Shown one piece after another: positions 37,801 to 49,433 of a stretch of DNA of 64,000 bases. A program made the position numbers and the translations under genes. Source of the DNA: Apostichopus japonicus (taxonomy: Eukaryota > Echinodermata > Holothuroidea > Aspidochirotida > Stichopodidae). How positions within the stretch are numbered: position 1 is the first letter of the stretch; each line of letters opens with the position of its first letter. The DNA lies in NCBI RefSeq assembly GCF_037975245.1, contig NC_092568.1, positions 16,573,001 to 16,637,000 of the forward strand, given 5' to 3'. Below the pieces are notes generated by a model. It had not been told where the DNA came from and made no database searches. It was given only the letters and a program-made list of their open reading frames with translations.

Positions 37801-38096
37801 ACAAAATCCAAATGTATATTCATGAATGACAATACATCTTGGATGTCAATTCAAGCATCAAAATGAAATAAAAATGCACAACTAGAACAAAAGAAAATTA
37901 CCAAATTACTGTAACAATAAAACATTTGGTAACAGGAATCCCCTTTAAAACTTCTCAAAGGAATAACCTTCAAGACTTGTGCAGGCAAAATACTTGACAA
38001 TGTTTGTTGACACCCTGATTGGTCACTTGGGAATGGCTTTATAATATTCCTCTGTTGCCCTTTTTTTCTTTTTCTTTTTTGTTTCACTGCTTTTGG
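34843..38096. other. Space between convergent 3' ends; LRR gene 3' UTR likely at its right side
   Basis: AT-rich with no supported exon. On the minus strand, AATAAA (TTTATT on plus) near 37501 and an AAATAAAA near 37757 are possible ends of the LRR gene transcript. Confidence 0.4.
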
Positions 38097-41000
38097 TTAA
38101 TATCTCTGCTGAATATTAACTTCTGAGCATCTATCGTTGATATGAGGCGAGCAAATCTGCTGGTACAAAGGCAGCCTATGAAAGACAAATACAGTCGCAA
38201 AACAAAGATCGGACTTGTAGTAATCAAAGAAGGGCTCCCCGCAGCAAGAACATCGCCGGTAACTCTTCAACTTCTCTGAAATTAAGGAAGAGAGGAGAGA
38301 GGACCATTAATGTAACTATAGGTATAGATAAGGAAAAATCCTTCAAGAAGAGTACAAAATGAAAGATACATTGGAAATTGTTGGCACAAAGCTGAACAAA
38401 ATCCACAGTAACTCTTCACATGTTCTAAGATTGGCTTAACCTTGCTTCACCGAGCTTTGTCAGTGATCATGTCCACGACTTTTCTCAGCCATGGATTGAA
38501 TTAGCAGTACACAGTACACTATTTTTCACACTTAGCTTCAAATTACATGTTTCTGCCGCTACTTTTGTTAATATCGCCATGATCGAACCTATTCAAGCTC
38601 AATCGAGCGATGATTTAAGGATGGTGGATACTTAAAACAAAACAAACTCCCAAATCAGTTGCCATGGTAATGTTATCAGGGGTTTCAAAACATGCATTCC
38701 AATGGAAGCACAGTGTGTAGCAAACATCAGAATTGCATTCAAGTATCTTTCATTAATAACGTCATGGTAACAGAGACCAGTATCAATTGCAATTTGTAGC
38801 GAGCACTTCTAGCGGGGACTTGAAGAAAGTTTCTCATGTTGCACAACTTTTTGCCCCAAGAAATGCACCACTATTTCATCGTGGACAAATGAAAATAAAC
38901 AAAGCAGTCAGTAGAACGCAGGTTTTATTTCTACATTTCTGATGTTTCAGAGAAGTTATACTCCTAATTAAAGATAATGTGTGCTTTCAGTTGGAAGAGC
39001 AAATCATGCCACAAGAATATCTCAAAATAAGACATTGAAAATGTCGCTTAATGGCTACAGTTTGTAGAACCAACAGACTGACCTCTGAGCTGACGAGGTA
39101 TCAACGACCGTGGGTACCTGTATACCAGCTGCTCCTTGACCAATGTTCGAGCTGCTAGCTCTTGTAGAGGAGGCAGAGACTGACGAGGATGACTTCTTAA
39201 ATCTTCACATTTGTCCTTGTCCCACTCATTCAAGAGTGGATTATTAGTGGCTGTCAAAACAATGAAAAAAAAAAAGGAGGTACAAATATGGCCAAAGTAA
39301 CTATCTGACTACTGGTCAGCAAACAATTCCCAAACGTATAACGGATGTGGATATGACAGTATTGTGCATTTTGTGTAAGATCTAAGGTCATGTGCAATAG
39401 CTGTGCCTTTTTTATTTCACCTCAAATAGATTATTTTTCTTTTCAGAAAATTTACAGAATAAACTTATAAATTTTGTAACACTTCAAGAGTGACTCAGCT
39501 GTTAATGTTTCAGGTTTGGCTTTTACTACTCAATATCTCTCTCCACCTCTCTCTCTCTCTCTACATTTTTATATATATTTATATATTTCGTTTTACCCAA
39601 AAATGGCTAGATATAAGTCAGCAACAACTGAGTGTATTAAAACTTACCACGAAAGGTGTAAAGTTGTAAGTAAGATATAGAGGCAGGAAAGTATCGTAAC
39701 TTATTATTGCAGACATGAAGTTCCTTCAGCTGATGAAGTCGCCCCAGTTGTGATGGTAAATATTTCAGTCTAGAAAAACAATAAGAGAAACAGAGCAGAG
39801 TGAAATAGAGTATGAAAGTAATAGATTAGAGTTCCAACAAAGGAGGAGGAGTAGGAGGAGGATGATGACGACTACGGTCAATGAGAAAGCCTCAAGCATA
39901 CTGTAAAATAATCCTAAAATGCCAAACACTAATAAAATAGTGAATTCCATGCTACACTATACACATATCTTACATCCGATTAGAAAAGCAAAACTTTTAC
40001 AGTTTTTAGAGAAAGATACGTTGGCCAATTTTTGTTTGCTTTTGAATTTGTTTTAAGAAATATCTGTTTTAACAGAAATATTCTACATTTATGAAACTTT
40101 TTCCCTCAGAAATAAATGTTGCTGTGTTATTTGTTGTGACAAATAAATATGGATTATGTATTTTGGAGAAGCCGTTTTTCCAGAAAAATCTACGTTATTG
40201 AAGCTGTTTCATCAAGAAACATATATCCTAGAATAATAGCTTTTCAATGTACATTTCTCAAACAATTCTCTAAATATGGATCTCAAAAAAAGAAAAGAAA
40301 AAGAAGAATTTTTTTGGACACTTTTCATTCTGTGAATGACACTATTGTGGGATAGAAATACAGATGAGGATGAGACTCAGACACAGCTTTTAGACCATCC
40401 ATAAACGGCAAACTATAAAGACGAGAAAACCTGTGAATTCTACGAAACCAACCAAAATTTGCTGCTCACTTGTTGTGTGACATCCAGACTTTACTGAGCG
40501 AGGTACAATTACTGAGAGATTCCGGGAGATGATCCAGAGAACACGACGAGATATCCAGCTCAGCTAGTCTGATCAGAAACCCAAAATTATGAGGCAGCTT
40601 TTTTAAGCGATGATTTTCTCCAAGATAAAGATCCTTCAGAGAGAGAGAAAAGTCGACAGTGATCTGTCATCTCATTATGTAGAAAGTTGTTGCTTGTAGG
40701 CATTATGTTACTGGTAATAAATGTTACTTAACGTATAGTCAGTATTGCGAAGTTCGGAACACTGCTAAGTTCGGACACCCCAAAGAAATACACGATTTCA
40801 CCATGATAACCTATAGCATCAGCCAATTTCACGAAAAACTACACATACTTTCTCTCCCAAATGACCCGTGTGCAAGCAAGTACTTACATATTTGTCAATA
40901 AAATGACGGAGATCTATGAAGTCTGTTATAATTACTGAAAGAGCAACTGCGCCACCACTTTCATAACCAGCGCCACACTGTGGGCCGGGTGTCCGAACTT

Positions 41001-44000
41001 CGCAATACTCTAGCAAAGAAATACCAGTTCCACAATCACAAAGAATCTTCTTGGAATACAACGTAAAAAAAGTTTGCAGGAAAGAAAGTTTGGCTGTGTA
41101 TCGTAATATAACACACTTCTCCCACCATATCAAGTATATTTTCAGGTGATTTATACCAGAAGATATAGTTTTGGGGTGTTTTAAGGCTTAGGTGTCCGAA
41201 CTTCGAAGTGTCGATGCTACTACAAGCACATGTCAATTGCATTCAAAGGAGAGGTGTACCTTGATGTCAGTACCATTCTCATTTTTAACTAATACAATAG
41301 AATATCACAACATACATTCTTCCTTACTTTCATTTTCACCAAACAAAATCTGTATTGAAGGTCATGTTAACATCAGGATGGTCAAAAAATAATTTAGACG
41401 GCTAACGAATTAAACGTGAAACCTAAAACGGAGACGAAATACTCGCAGAAAAAAACCCAAGAACTTACCCGTAAGTTGATAAGATTGCACAAGGTATCGG
41501 GCAGAGATTTTAAACGGTTAGAGCTGCAAGCAAAAAGAAAACGCAGATAACATAGGCCCCAAAAAAACAGCTTCATGATGATTGTTAACTACGTCCAACC
41601 CTACTTTACATTAGGTACGACACAAGACGAAAGTGGCATTTCCATTAACTGCATAGGCTAATGTCACCGCTACTGTGCACTGTTTTACCATGAGTACGCA
41701 ACAGTTGCTACTTAAATGAATCTGGTGAATTGATAGAAAGTTTTTATGAAATAGATGTCCAACTAACCGCTGTAAAGTAGGGAGGAGATTGAAAATAAAC
41801 CTTAAAAACTCAGATTAGAGCAAACAGCTCTTGCTATACAATGTTTGACTTGGGTTGTATTCTTGAGAGTAAAACATGCATAGGAACAAATTCCATTAGC
41901 TTTAATAAAGACTTTGAATTGATAACACCATGCAAGGGTACTGTAGGCTTGTACACTTAGGTGATGGCTTATAGGAGCTCTGGATATAAAAGATGTCAAT
42001 TAAATGTTTATACTTGTGATGAGAAACCTTACACATTAGAGAGGAGACAAACAGGAGCAATGCAGGAAGAGGAAGGGGGTAGGGTGGTAGTCAGGGGTTG
42101 GTCAGAGGTTGAACTTACTGGACACATAGCTCCTCCAGACAAAGTAGTTGACCAATGTCTGATGGTAGTTCTGTCATGAAGTTATTGGTTAAGTTTAGAA
42201 CCTGAAGCCTCCTAAGAAGTCCAATGGATGCTGGCAGTCTTCTGAGCTGGTTATTTTTGCAATCCAGTTCCAACAGCTTGTCACAGTTACCGATGCAATC
42301 CTGGACACAAAGAGAAACTGATGTTAGTTAATAGACATGCTCTATACTTAGATGCCATATGGTGCTACAGTGGTACCTGACTGGGACAGAGCAGCATGGA
42401 AGCTTCAAAGCAAATTCTTCCTTTTTTTTTTCTCTCTCTCTCTTCAAATAAACAACCCAAAACAGGGTAACATGCTGGTGTATTTCCTCAAGTTTTCTGC
42501 AGAAAAGTCAGACAAAGATTTCAAGGTATACACCAGTGATACACACCAAAGTTGTGTTTTTTCTATTTTTTTTTTTTTTAATCTATAAGGGTATCCCGAA
42601 CTCATCAATGAAGCCTGGAATGAGGATAAGAAGAACAATAACGACAATGGATTTATAGTGTGCACACATCCATTCTACAGAGCACCATAAGCTGCGCTTT
42701 GAGATACTAAGCCAACTTAGAACATCATTTCTACATCCATCCGGCTGCAAAAATGGAACAACGTACCGGTAACTCCTCCAAACAGTTGTACTGAAGAAAA
42801 AGCTCCTGTAACCCTCTGAGAAGACCGACCTCTAGAGGCAACGAGTTGAGTCTATTGTTGGAGAGATTCAGGCTGGTCAACTGACTGCCGACATATCCAA
42901 GCTGTAGTGGACAGCGCTTCATATTTGTGTAGCTAGATAAACACAAACATATCAACAACAAAAACTGAAAATTAATGATAAGATTTTACATCTATGTCTA
43001 TCCTGCACTTTATAATACAAGTGTCCATCAAATGAGTGTATCATCTTTTCTTGCATTGAGGAAAAGAAGGAAAGTTGCTTAATGCTTCAAACTTTGCTCT
43101 GATTTTTGCTTCTTTTTACTTGGTAAGTCTAGAAATGTACTGGAAATCAACATATCAATGCTCACATACCTCAGTAAGGCAGCTTTTTATTTTTTGTTGT
43201 TCAAGTGGTATTTAGAAGAAAACATTGTGAACACAACCGCTTAAATTAACTCAGTTTTAACTAACAGACCAACGTCAACGAACCCTAACCAGTTGTTTAA
43301 CTAAAAGATACCAGTAACTTTAGCCTATCAGAAACTAAGCACCCACCTATTAACTTTTAATTTGCCAATTAAATCATAGTTAAGCATAAACTCAACATTT
43401 TAGCTTCACATCACTAAAATAGCACCTTAACATTAAAATTACTTACATTTTAGAGAAAATTAAACTAATTCATATGAATAAGTTACAACTCAGTTACTTG
43501 ATTATTCAAGTACAGTACAACAAATTTCAGAAATTTCAGCAAATGAAATGATACATTTTTGTTTTGTCAATACAAATCTCACCTTATATCTAAATGAATA
43601 TGCTTTTCTGTACAAGCTGAATCTACAAGATCCAGGGCGACTTGTTCTCCTGTTCCATGAGCCTTACAAATGGAGGAGCTTTTACCTTGGCAGCAAATAC
43701 GACAGGCTCTGTAGCTGTAAGATGAGAGGGAGTTTTAGAGACAGAAAATGTTTGTTGATGATTTGGGCATATGTACATTGTACAGGTACATGAACATACA
43801 ACGCATAATAATGGCCTTTCGTGGCATCCCTTGGTTCATATATTTCTAGATTCTTTAATCAAGCAGGATTCAAGCATTTGGAGTATTTGACCCAGTGGTA
43901 AGTATTATACTAAGAAGCATGCACAAAATACCACACCATTCTCTAGTTCCAAAACAGAATCTTTTTGCAAATGAGTGAAATATTAAAGTTCAGTGGCAAA

Positions 44001-45424
44001 CATACTACATTCTCTTGTTGGGATGCCAACAATTCATATTGCTTATTTTTCTTGCAAAAAATTATTGTTACAATAAGACGAAAGAAAATGATGATGTTGT
44101 CTATTACAATAATATATCTTACGATACAACAATATAGGAATTATGAGATATCATTGGAATGAAAGCCAGGCATTTCCTGTTAATTATGCAAGAATTAATG
44201 AAATTAGTTGGTAGGCTTGGTGAAAATTCTTGACCACACACTAAAAGCTGCTTTATTATCAAGAGATTCAATAATATTAATGAAACATCTGTGCGTCATA
44301 TACTTTTCACAGTTGCAAACAGAGATCTGGCACACTAGATCTGATACATTTATTCTCAGTCATCAGCTTCAAATTTATAGCAATTCATTGTAAAGTAAAG
44401 GTATTCTACAACTTCATTCTGCCAACTTAAACACGTACGAATAAAGTGTCTGTGGTCTTCTTTGTTACTCCAACATTTATAAATTAATGCAAACTTCTGA
44501 AAGAATTCCACAGAAGAATATAATCCTGGCCATGAGAAGAGTACCCACCTACATCCGCTCTTAGCGATGACCACTTTACAAAGATTACAAAGAAGCTCTG
44601 GTCTGATTCTAGGGCCGACATGGTAAACCACCGTTGTGTAGGCACTGTGTCCATGGTTAGAAGAGAAAGATGGGGCTTTCTACACATAGGAAGAAAAGAC
44701 ACTGTAAATTAAGTACAAATATATTGAGTTCTGAACATGTTTTACAAATATTTAATAGTTTTATAATATTAATAGTACTTAAAGTAAATACAATGCTTTG
44801 AAAGATCAGCTTGTTCACTCAAATAGTTTGTGAAATTGCCCCTCCCCCCCCCCCCCCCATAAGTTTTCTGTTTATATTTTGCTTTAATATATACATTGTC
44901 CGATGTGCCTTAATTTGTTTGTCACTTTCCCAGGTCGAATTTTAAAAACAAAGGGATGTAAATATCGCTGCAGCATCTGACTGGTGACTCCAGAAAAGAA
45001 CTATTTAATTGGGAATTCAAGTAGCTATGACTAGCCGACTAGGTTCAGTTATAAACAGGAGCACAGGGTCCTAATATTTTTGTTCTTGCTGTTTCAATGT
45101 CCATTGCAGAGCGATTTTTACACCTGTTTATAGTTTCACAACAGTTCCAAAGACCAAAAAGAAGCATTACAGTACCTTATGTTTTTTCTTTGCTAATTGT
45201 CTGGATTCTTTCTTACTATGTGAGGCTCTGGGTGCTTTTTGCGGTCTCCTTCTGGAATGGGAATCATCTGCTGTGTCAGCCTGAAGATACCTGTAAACAC
45301 ATATCATGCTAACCAGCGTGAGCATAAGGATAGCTATGACAGGATTACATCCATCCACATGGTAATCCAACCGTTCCCCAATCCATCTTGATATCTCTAG
45401 CAAAGAGCGTATCCAGCTATCCAT
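38097..45424 (-). CDS. Leucine-rich-repeat membrane protein with N-terminal Cys module and LRRC58-like C-terminal Cys module
   Basis: Exons in gene order: 45424-45176, 44679-44549, 43714-43583, 42932-42767, 42300-42119, 41523-41469, 40633-40470, 39769-39648, 39250-39083, 38275-38097. All join in frame to 515 residues. Residues ~29-48 form a membrane helix (NPVIAILMLTLVSMICVYRY), followed by a very basic stretch. Next is a Cys-rich part, LLCNLCKVVIAKSGC then YRACRICCQGKSSSICKAHG, which looks like a zinc-binding finger. About eight LRRs of 23 residues follow (LTSLNLSNNRLNSLP, LEELCVHSNRLKSLP, LKELHVCNNKLRYFP). After the LRRs come LPPLQELAARTL and a Cys module, YRRCSCCGEPFFDYY...LPLYQQICSP. These recall the ELAART and C-x-x-x-C-GG-x-YFD...LPLMHYLCSPEC region of vertebrate LRRC58, and more weakly LRRC28. 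The membrane helix and N-terminal finger are not part of LRRC58, so orthology is unsure. A 5' UTR exon may end at 47042 (CAG|GTAATT). Confidence 0.88.
40737..41013. mobile_element. Small inverted-repeat element, mariner-like by look
   Basis: AGTATTGCGAAGTTCGGA (40741-40758) is repeated in inverted form as TCCGAACTTCGCAATACT (40992-41009). A further partial end, GGTGTCCGAACTTCGAAGTG, occurs near 41190. TA lies near both outer ends, but a clean target duplication is not visible. It is in an LRR gene intron. Confidence 0.5.
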
Positions 45425-45464
45425 CGCAGAGGAAATTTAATCCATCTTCAGCCTCAGGGTTCAT
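45417..45464 (-). promoter_or_regulatory. Upstream ORF overlapping the LRR gene start
   Basis: An ATG at 45464-45462 opens a 15-codon frame ending TAG at 45419-45417, which overlaps the main ATG (45424-45422) in another frame. The upstream ATG has a poor context (C at -3). The main ATG has G at -3 and +4. An acceptor (CTGACAG) before 45474 shows that this leader belongs to the same exon. It may damp translation by leaky scanning. Confidence 0.5.
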
Positions 45465-45715
45465 TTGGAAGGATCTGTCAGAAATAAAATATCATATATT
45501 TTACAAAGTCATCAAGCTGCCAGGTACAGTAAATGCTGTCAGAATCTTCCACACTTGCATATTACTTGTATTGCACAGCAATAAAGTCTTAGTCCCACCA
45601 ATGAAATCATCAAGACAGTACTATTTTGAAGCACTCCATCATGTCTGCCCAATGGGCCACAAATAAAATTGGCATAGAATAAGTGAACATTATTTTTATC
45701 CATTGAAAGGTATAT

Positions 45716-46275
45716 TCAAATAAACAAAAACTGTTAGCACTTTAGCAACCTGCTTATCCACTAAAAGCCGGTGTAGGAGAATTGTGTAAAAGTAAGTGAG
45801 CCTAGCAAGATCTTCTTCAGAGACTTAATGCAACAGAGATTGATGTAAGAGGATTAGTTGACAAAGAGTAGAAAGAAAAGAACCAACAAGGGGAAGAGGA
45901 GAGGTAGGAGATAAACTGTATAAGGACAAAGAGAGGATCAAGGGCAGAGGGCAGGGAATAAACTGCATTAGGCTATGCAGGAAAGTGTGGAGAAAAGAGG
46001 TGGAAGAGAGCTATGAGAAGAGAGGTGACAGAGGGACAATGTAATGACAATTTAATAATGACAATTATTGACATGTCTCTACAGGGGATTGAATCCTACT
46101 GAAACTGGATGCAATGCCTTCGCACCACTCAATCTAATGGGCTTAACATTCAGGAAGGACATGACTAATCTTTCTTCTGCTTCCTCACCCTCCCCTCTTC
46201 CCCCTTGTTCCCCCTGATGATGATCCTGCTAGGATCGAAACTTCAGGCCCACTTACTTTTACACAAAAGGTATAT
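45716..46275. mobile_element. Ribozyme-bearing dispersed repeat with inverted ends (copies C and D)
   Basis: The left end carries the family head (CAAAAACTGTTAGC) and a decayed minus-strand motif (45798-45823). The right end carries a plus-strand hammerhead-like motif (46211-46250) followed by CCCACTTACTTTTACAC, the complement of the left-end sequence. The middle is GA-rich (GGAAGAGGAGAGGTAGGAGA, then ACAAAGAGAGGATCAAGG) and matches the body of copy A. The ends therefore form inverted repeats around a non-coding body. Confidence 0.65.
46211..46250 (+). ncRNA. Hammerhead-ribozyme-like motif, copy D
   Basis: CTGATGA, T, GATCC-TGCTA-GGATC, GAAA, CTTC, AGGCC. The CTGANGA and GAAA boxes and stem II are intact, and the cleavage triplet reads TTC. 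The 5' stem I strand is CCCC instead of GCCT, so stem I is weak. Confidence 0.55.
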
Positions 46276-47222
46276 TCCACCACAGAAATTAGGCAAATAA
46301 CCAATTATCAGAATAAAGATTACCATTTGATAGTAACAAATTATTTAAGTCACAGCCAGAGGAAGATTTAGTTATTGATATTCACCTGGCAACATGACTA
46401 ATCATCGAAATATGCATAATCTGGAAGTCCCACTACACAGTAGGGTAATGATAACGTGGAGGGTCATGTGAGTGTACTAGGTGCTACTAGCATATTTTTC
46501 ATGCTTTGTTAGTTCAAATTGACAAGAGATTCCTCGGCAAAAGAATGCCAATATAACAGGTCTTTAGAGTAAAATTAGAATAGTTGCTTAGCTTTGGCTG
46601 GTAATGTTTTGAAATAATTTCTCTGTGTAGCCTATATATTATTACCTAGGCCTAGCTAGCCTATATGCCAAACAAAACCTTAGAAGGAAAAATAGCCTAG
46701 GCCTAGACTATATTGCTGAACTTAAGCTAAACGTCTTGTACCCTAGCTGACCCTTGGGATTTAGTACTATTACTAACAAAAATAGCAAGAATGCAATTGG
46801 CTACGAATAAGGCAAAGTGGCTACCTGGCAATGATAATTACTACGTTAGGAGCGCATGTACATAAACGTAAATCGTTAGGCCTAACCAAGTCTTGGAATT
46901 GTGTCCATTTCGCGATAAAGTTGAATTAGTTCTTCAGATCAGTCTCTTTCAAGATAACAAGTCTTCAGCTTCACCTACACCCAATCATCAGACAAAAGTG
47001 ACATGGTAACCTGTCACAAGTAGCTGGATGTGGGGAATTACCTGCAAGATTCGTTGTTTTGTGATGTGAAAATGCCAAACCAAAGCTCTAACAGTATCAC
47101 GAGATTGACCAATATCTAAGTAGTAGAATATGCTAACTGGGACGGAAGTTATATCAGCCTACTTTCGTGGATCACACCCGGGCCGTTTACGTCTTCATTA
47201 CATTGGTGTGCACAAAGGTAAT
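46276..47222. other. Likely promoter side of the LRR gene
   Basis: No coding content. About 46625-46710 holds several AGGCCTA/TAGCCTA motifs. On the minus strand, CTTGCAG|GTAATT (last exon base 47042) could be the donor of a 5' UTR exon. Confidence 0.35.
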
Positions 47223-47475
47223 GGGGGGGGGGGGGGGTATGTATGTATGTATGTATGTATGTATGTATGTATGTATGTATGTATGTATGTATGTATGTAT
47301 GTATGTATGTATGTATGTATGTATGTATGTATGTATGTATGTATGTATGTATGTATGTATGTATGTATGTATGTATGTATGTATGTATGTATGTATGTAT
47401 GTATGTATGTATGTATGTATGTATGTATGTATGTATGTATGTATGTATGTATGTATGTATGTATGTATGTATGTA
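47223..47475. repeat. G run followed by a (GTAT)n microsatellite
   Basis: About 15 G are followed by roughly 59 uninterrupted GTAT units (47237-47474). The lack of interruptions suggests recent growth and high length variability. Confidence 0.97.
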
Positions 47476-47826
47476 TATTAGATCCTCCTGAAGCAGGAAC
47501 TCGCGAAGAAGCCTCATTGGCTTATCAAAGCCGCAAGCTGTCGCAAGTCAGTCTCTTACATTCATTTTTAACGTCCATGATTACGAATTGTTAATTGTCA
47601 ACAACTCTGTAACAGTGTAACTGGACGACATACATTAATCTGGGAGTGGCTCAACATTCAGTGGGGTAACATTCACTCCTGGGCCCCATTCCCTAAAGGT
47701 CCATGCCAAATAATAAATCAGTCGGCGACTATTTAGAATTTTCCTATTAATTAAAGATATCCTGTGCACGCCACCGTCTCGATATATATTTTGGAACAAT
47801 TGATAGGTATGGTTCTATAAATGGAA

Positions 47827-48117
47827 CAGGCGCGTAGCCGAGGGGGGGGGAAGGGGGAAGCCGCCCCCCCCCCCCTTGAGCATATTTTTTTTTAATTTAA
47901 TGTTTTTATGATATCGCTAGTATTTTCAAAAGAGAAAATGCTAAGATGCAACTTGCAAGGCCTGGGAAGTGCCATTTCCAGCGATCTGGGAGGCATTTTC
48001 AGCCAAAATTTTCTTGTACGCTTCGCGCCAACTCATGGTGGCGCTACGCTTAGGTAGTTTGCAATGCCGAATCTACAGTTTCGCCCCTCCCTTGGCAAAT
48101 TCCTGGCTACGCGCCTG
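47827..48117. mobile_element. hAT-like MITE
   Basis: Terminal inverted repeat CAGGCGCGTAGCC / GGCTACGCGCCTG, with 8-bp flanks AAATGGAA and AGATGGAA (7 of 8 match). The body matches the element at 55574-55773 in the opposite orientation (GCGCCAAC, TGGTGGCGCTACGCTTAG). Subterminal G and C runs are present. Non-coding. Confidence 0.75.
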
Positions 48118-48406
48118 AGATGGAATGCCAAGAGGGTATGTCTGACTGATTCAATGATTCATTTGTCAATTGACAAACGTTTTCGGTAATAACTGCTTTG
48201 AGGATTAATTATATTACGCATGATTCGTGACAAAGTAACACCGATACCACTGAGTTAAGTTATTATGTCAAGATGCCTCACCAAGTTTCATTGGCTGCGA
48301 GCATACCAGTTATTAACTTTACAAAGTATTTCTATCAGTGTGTGTACGGCCTAGTTGTTGCCAGCTAGTATGGCCCTTGTTCAGTGAGTTACCGCCTGGT
48401 GACGGC

Positions 48407-49425
48407 CAAGGGCGGCGGAATCACTTTTAATCTGGGAGGGCACCAACGTCGAAGGGCACTTTGCAGAAATTCGATTGGACTGATGCAGCCTGATATTTAG
48501 TACCCTTTATAACTCTTATTGTATTATGTTATTTGCGTATAAACATCACTCCATCAACCCCCCCCCCCCCCCCCTCAAGGAAACAATGCATACTAGCACT
48601 GCAATATCTAATGTGCAAATTGGGAAACAAGGAACAAGTTTTCTTTCGGGACAAAATGAGGTGAAATCATTATAAAGTCCAAGTCCCTGCACACGCGATC
48701 GATATACATGCATGAAAGCGAATGAAATATGTCAAAATACGAAAGGATGGGGTAGGTTATGGGATATTAAAACTATACTCATTATTCATAGTAGGCTATA
48801 AATGGCTTCTGCTTATTACAAAGTCACAATGTAATATAGCAATGCATTTCTGGAAATGCATTAGGATTTTTTTGGCAAATTGAATATATTTAATGGCACT
48901 CACCAGAATGTTAGAAGCCTTGTGGTAGTAAACATAGGCGTAGGAGGCGGGGGGGGGGGGGGGGCTGCAGCCCCAACCAAAATTGTTTGTGAAAATTCGG
49001 GCAATATGCTGAGAATTTTTCGGGCACCTAATGAAAGAAAAATAATTTGCATTGTGTTTTTCAATGGTTAAACTGATATATAGAATATGGAAGGGTAATA
49101 ACACGGCAAAAGATTGTATGTTATTGGCATGCGGTGTAATAACCGACTCATGCCTATACGATATGCACATTAACATGTTTAACGCGCGCGCGGAGCGCGA
49201 GAAAAATTTTGGTAATATTTTTCGGGCAAGTCGTTACAGCCCCCCAAATCAATTTGGGCTCCTACGCCTATGGTAGTAAACATTTAAAACTTCCCGAAAT
49301 ATTTCGCTTTGTAAACTGTTTTTTATTTACGAATTTTTATGTAGAAAAAGGGCACAATTTTTAACCTGAGGAAAAGTGGGGGGCACGTGCCCCCTGTGCC
49401 CCCCCCCCCGGTTCCGCCGCCCTTG
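48407..49425. mobile_element. hAT-like MITE interrupted by a nested MITE
   Basis: Ends CAAGGGCGGCGGAA / TTCCGCCGCCCTTG, flanked by perfect 8-bp duplications GTGACGGC (48399-48406 and 49426-49433). About 680 bp is its own sequence; 48933-49272 is a second element inserted within. Subterminal G/C-rich tracts are present and there is no coding capacity. Confidence 0.8.
48933..49272. mobile_element. hAT-like MITE nested in the element at 48407-49425
   Basis: 340 bp. Ends CATAGGCGTAGGAG / CTCCTACGCCTATG, flanked by perfect 8-bp duplications GTAGTAAA (48925-48932 and 49273-49280). A G run follows the left end and a C run precedes the right end. The inside holds CGCGCGCGGAGCGCGAG. It is younger than its host element. 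Confidence 0.85.
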
Positions 49426-49433
49426 GTGACGGC

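Noticed and set aside
47130-47594. Long open frames on both strands made of repeated Tyr-Val-Cys-Met or Ile-His-Thr-Tyr
   Set aside because: They are translations of the GTAT microsatellite and flanking DNA, with no gene context.
48796-49176. 126-codon open frame on the minus strand
   Set aside because: Runs through the poly-G tract and inside two nested non-coding MITEs.
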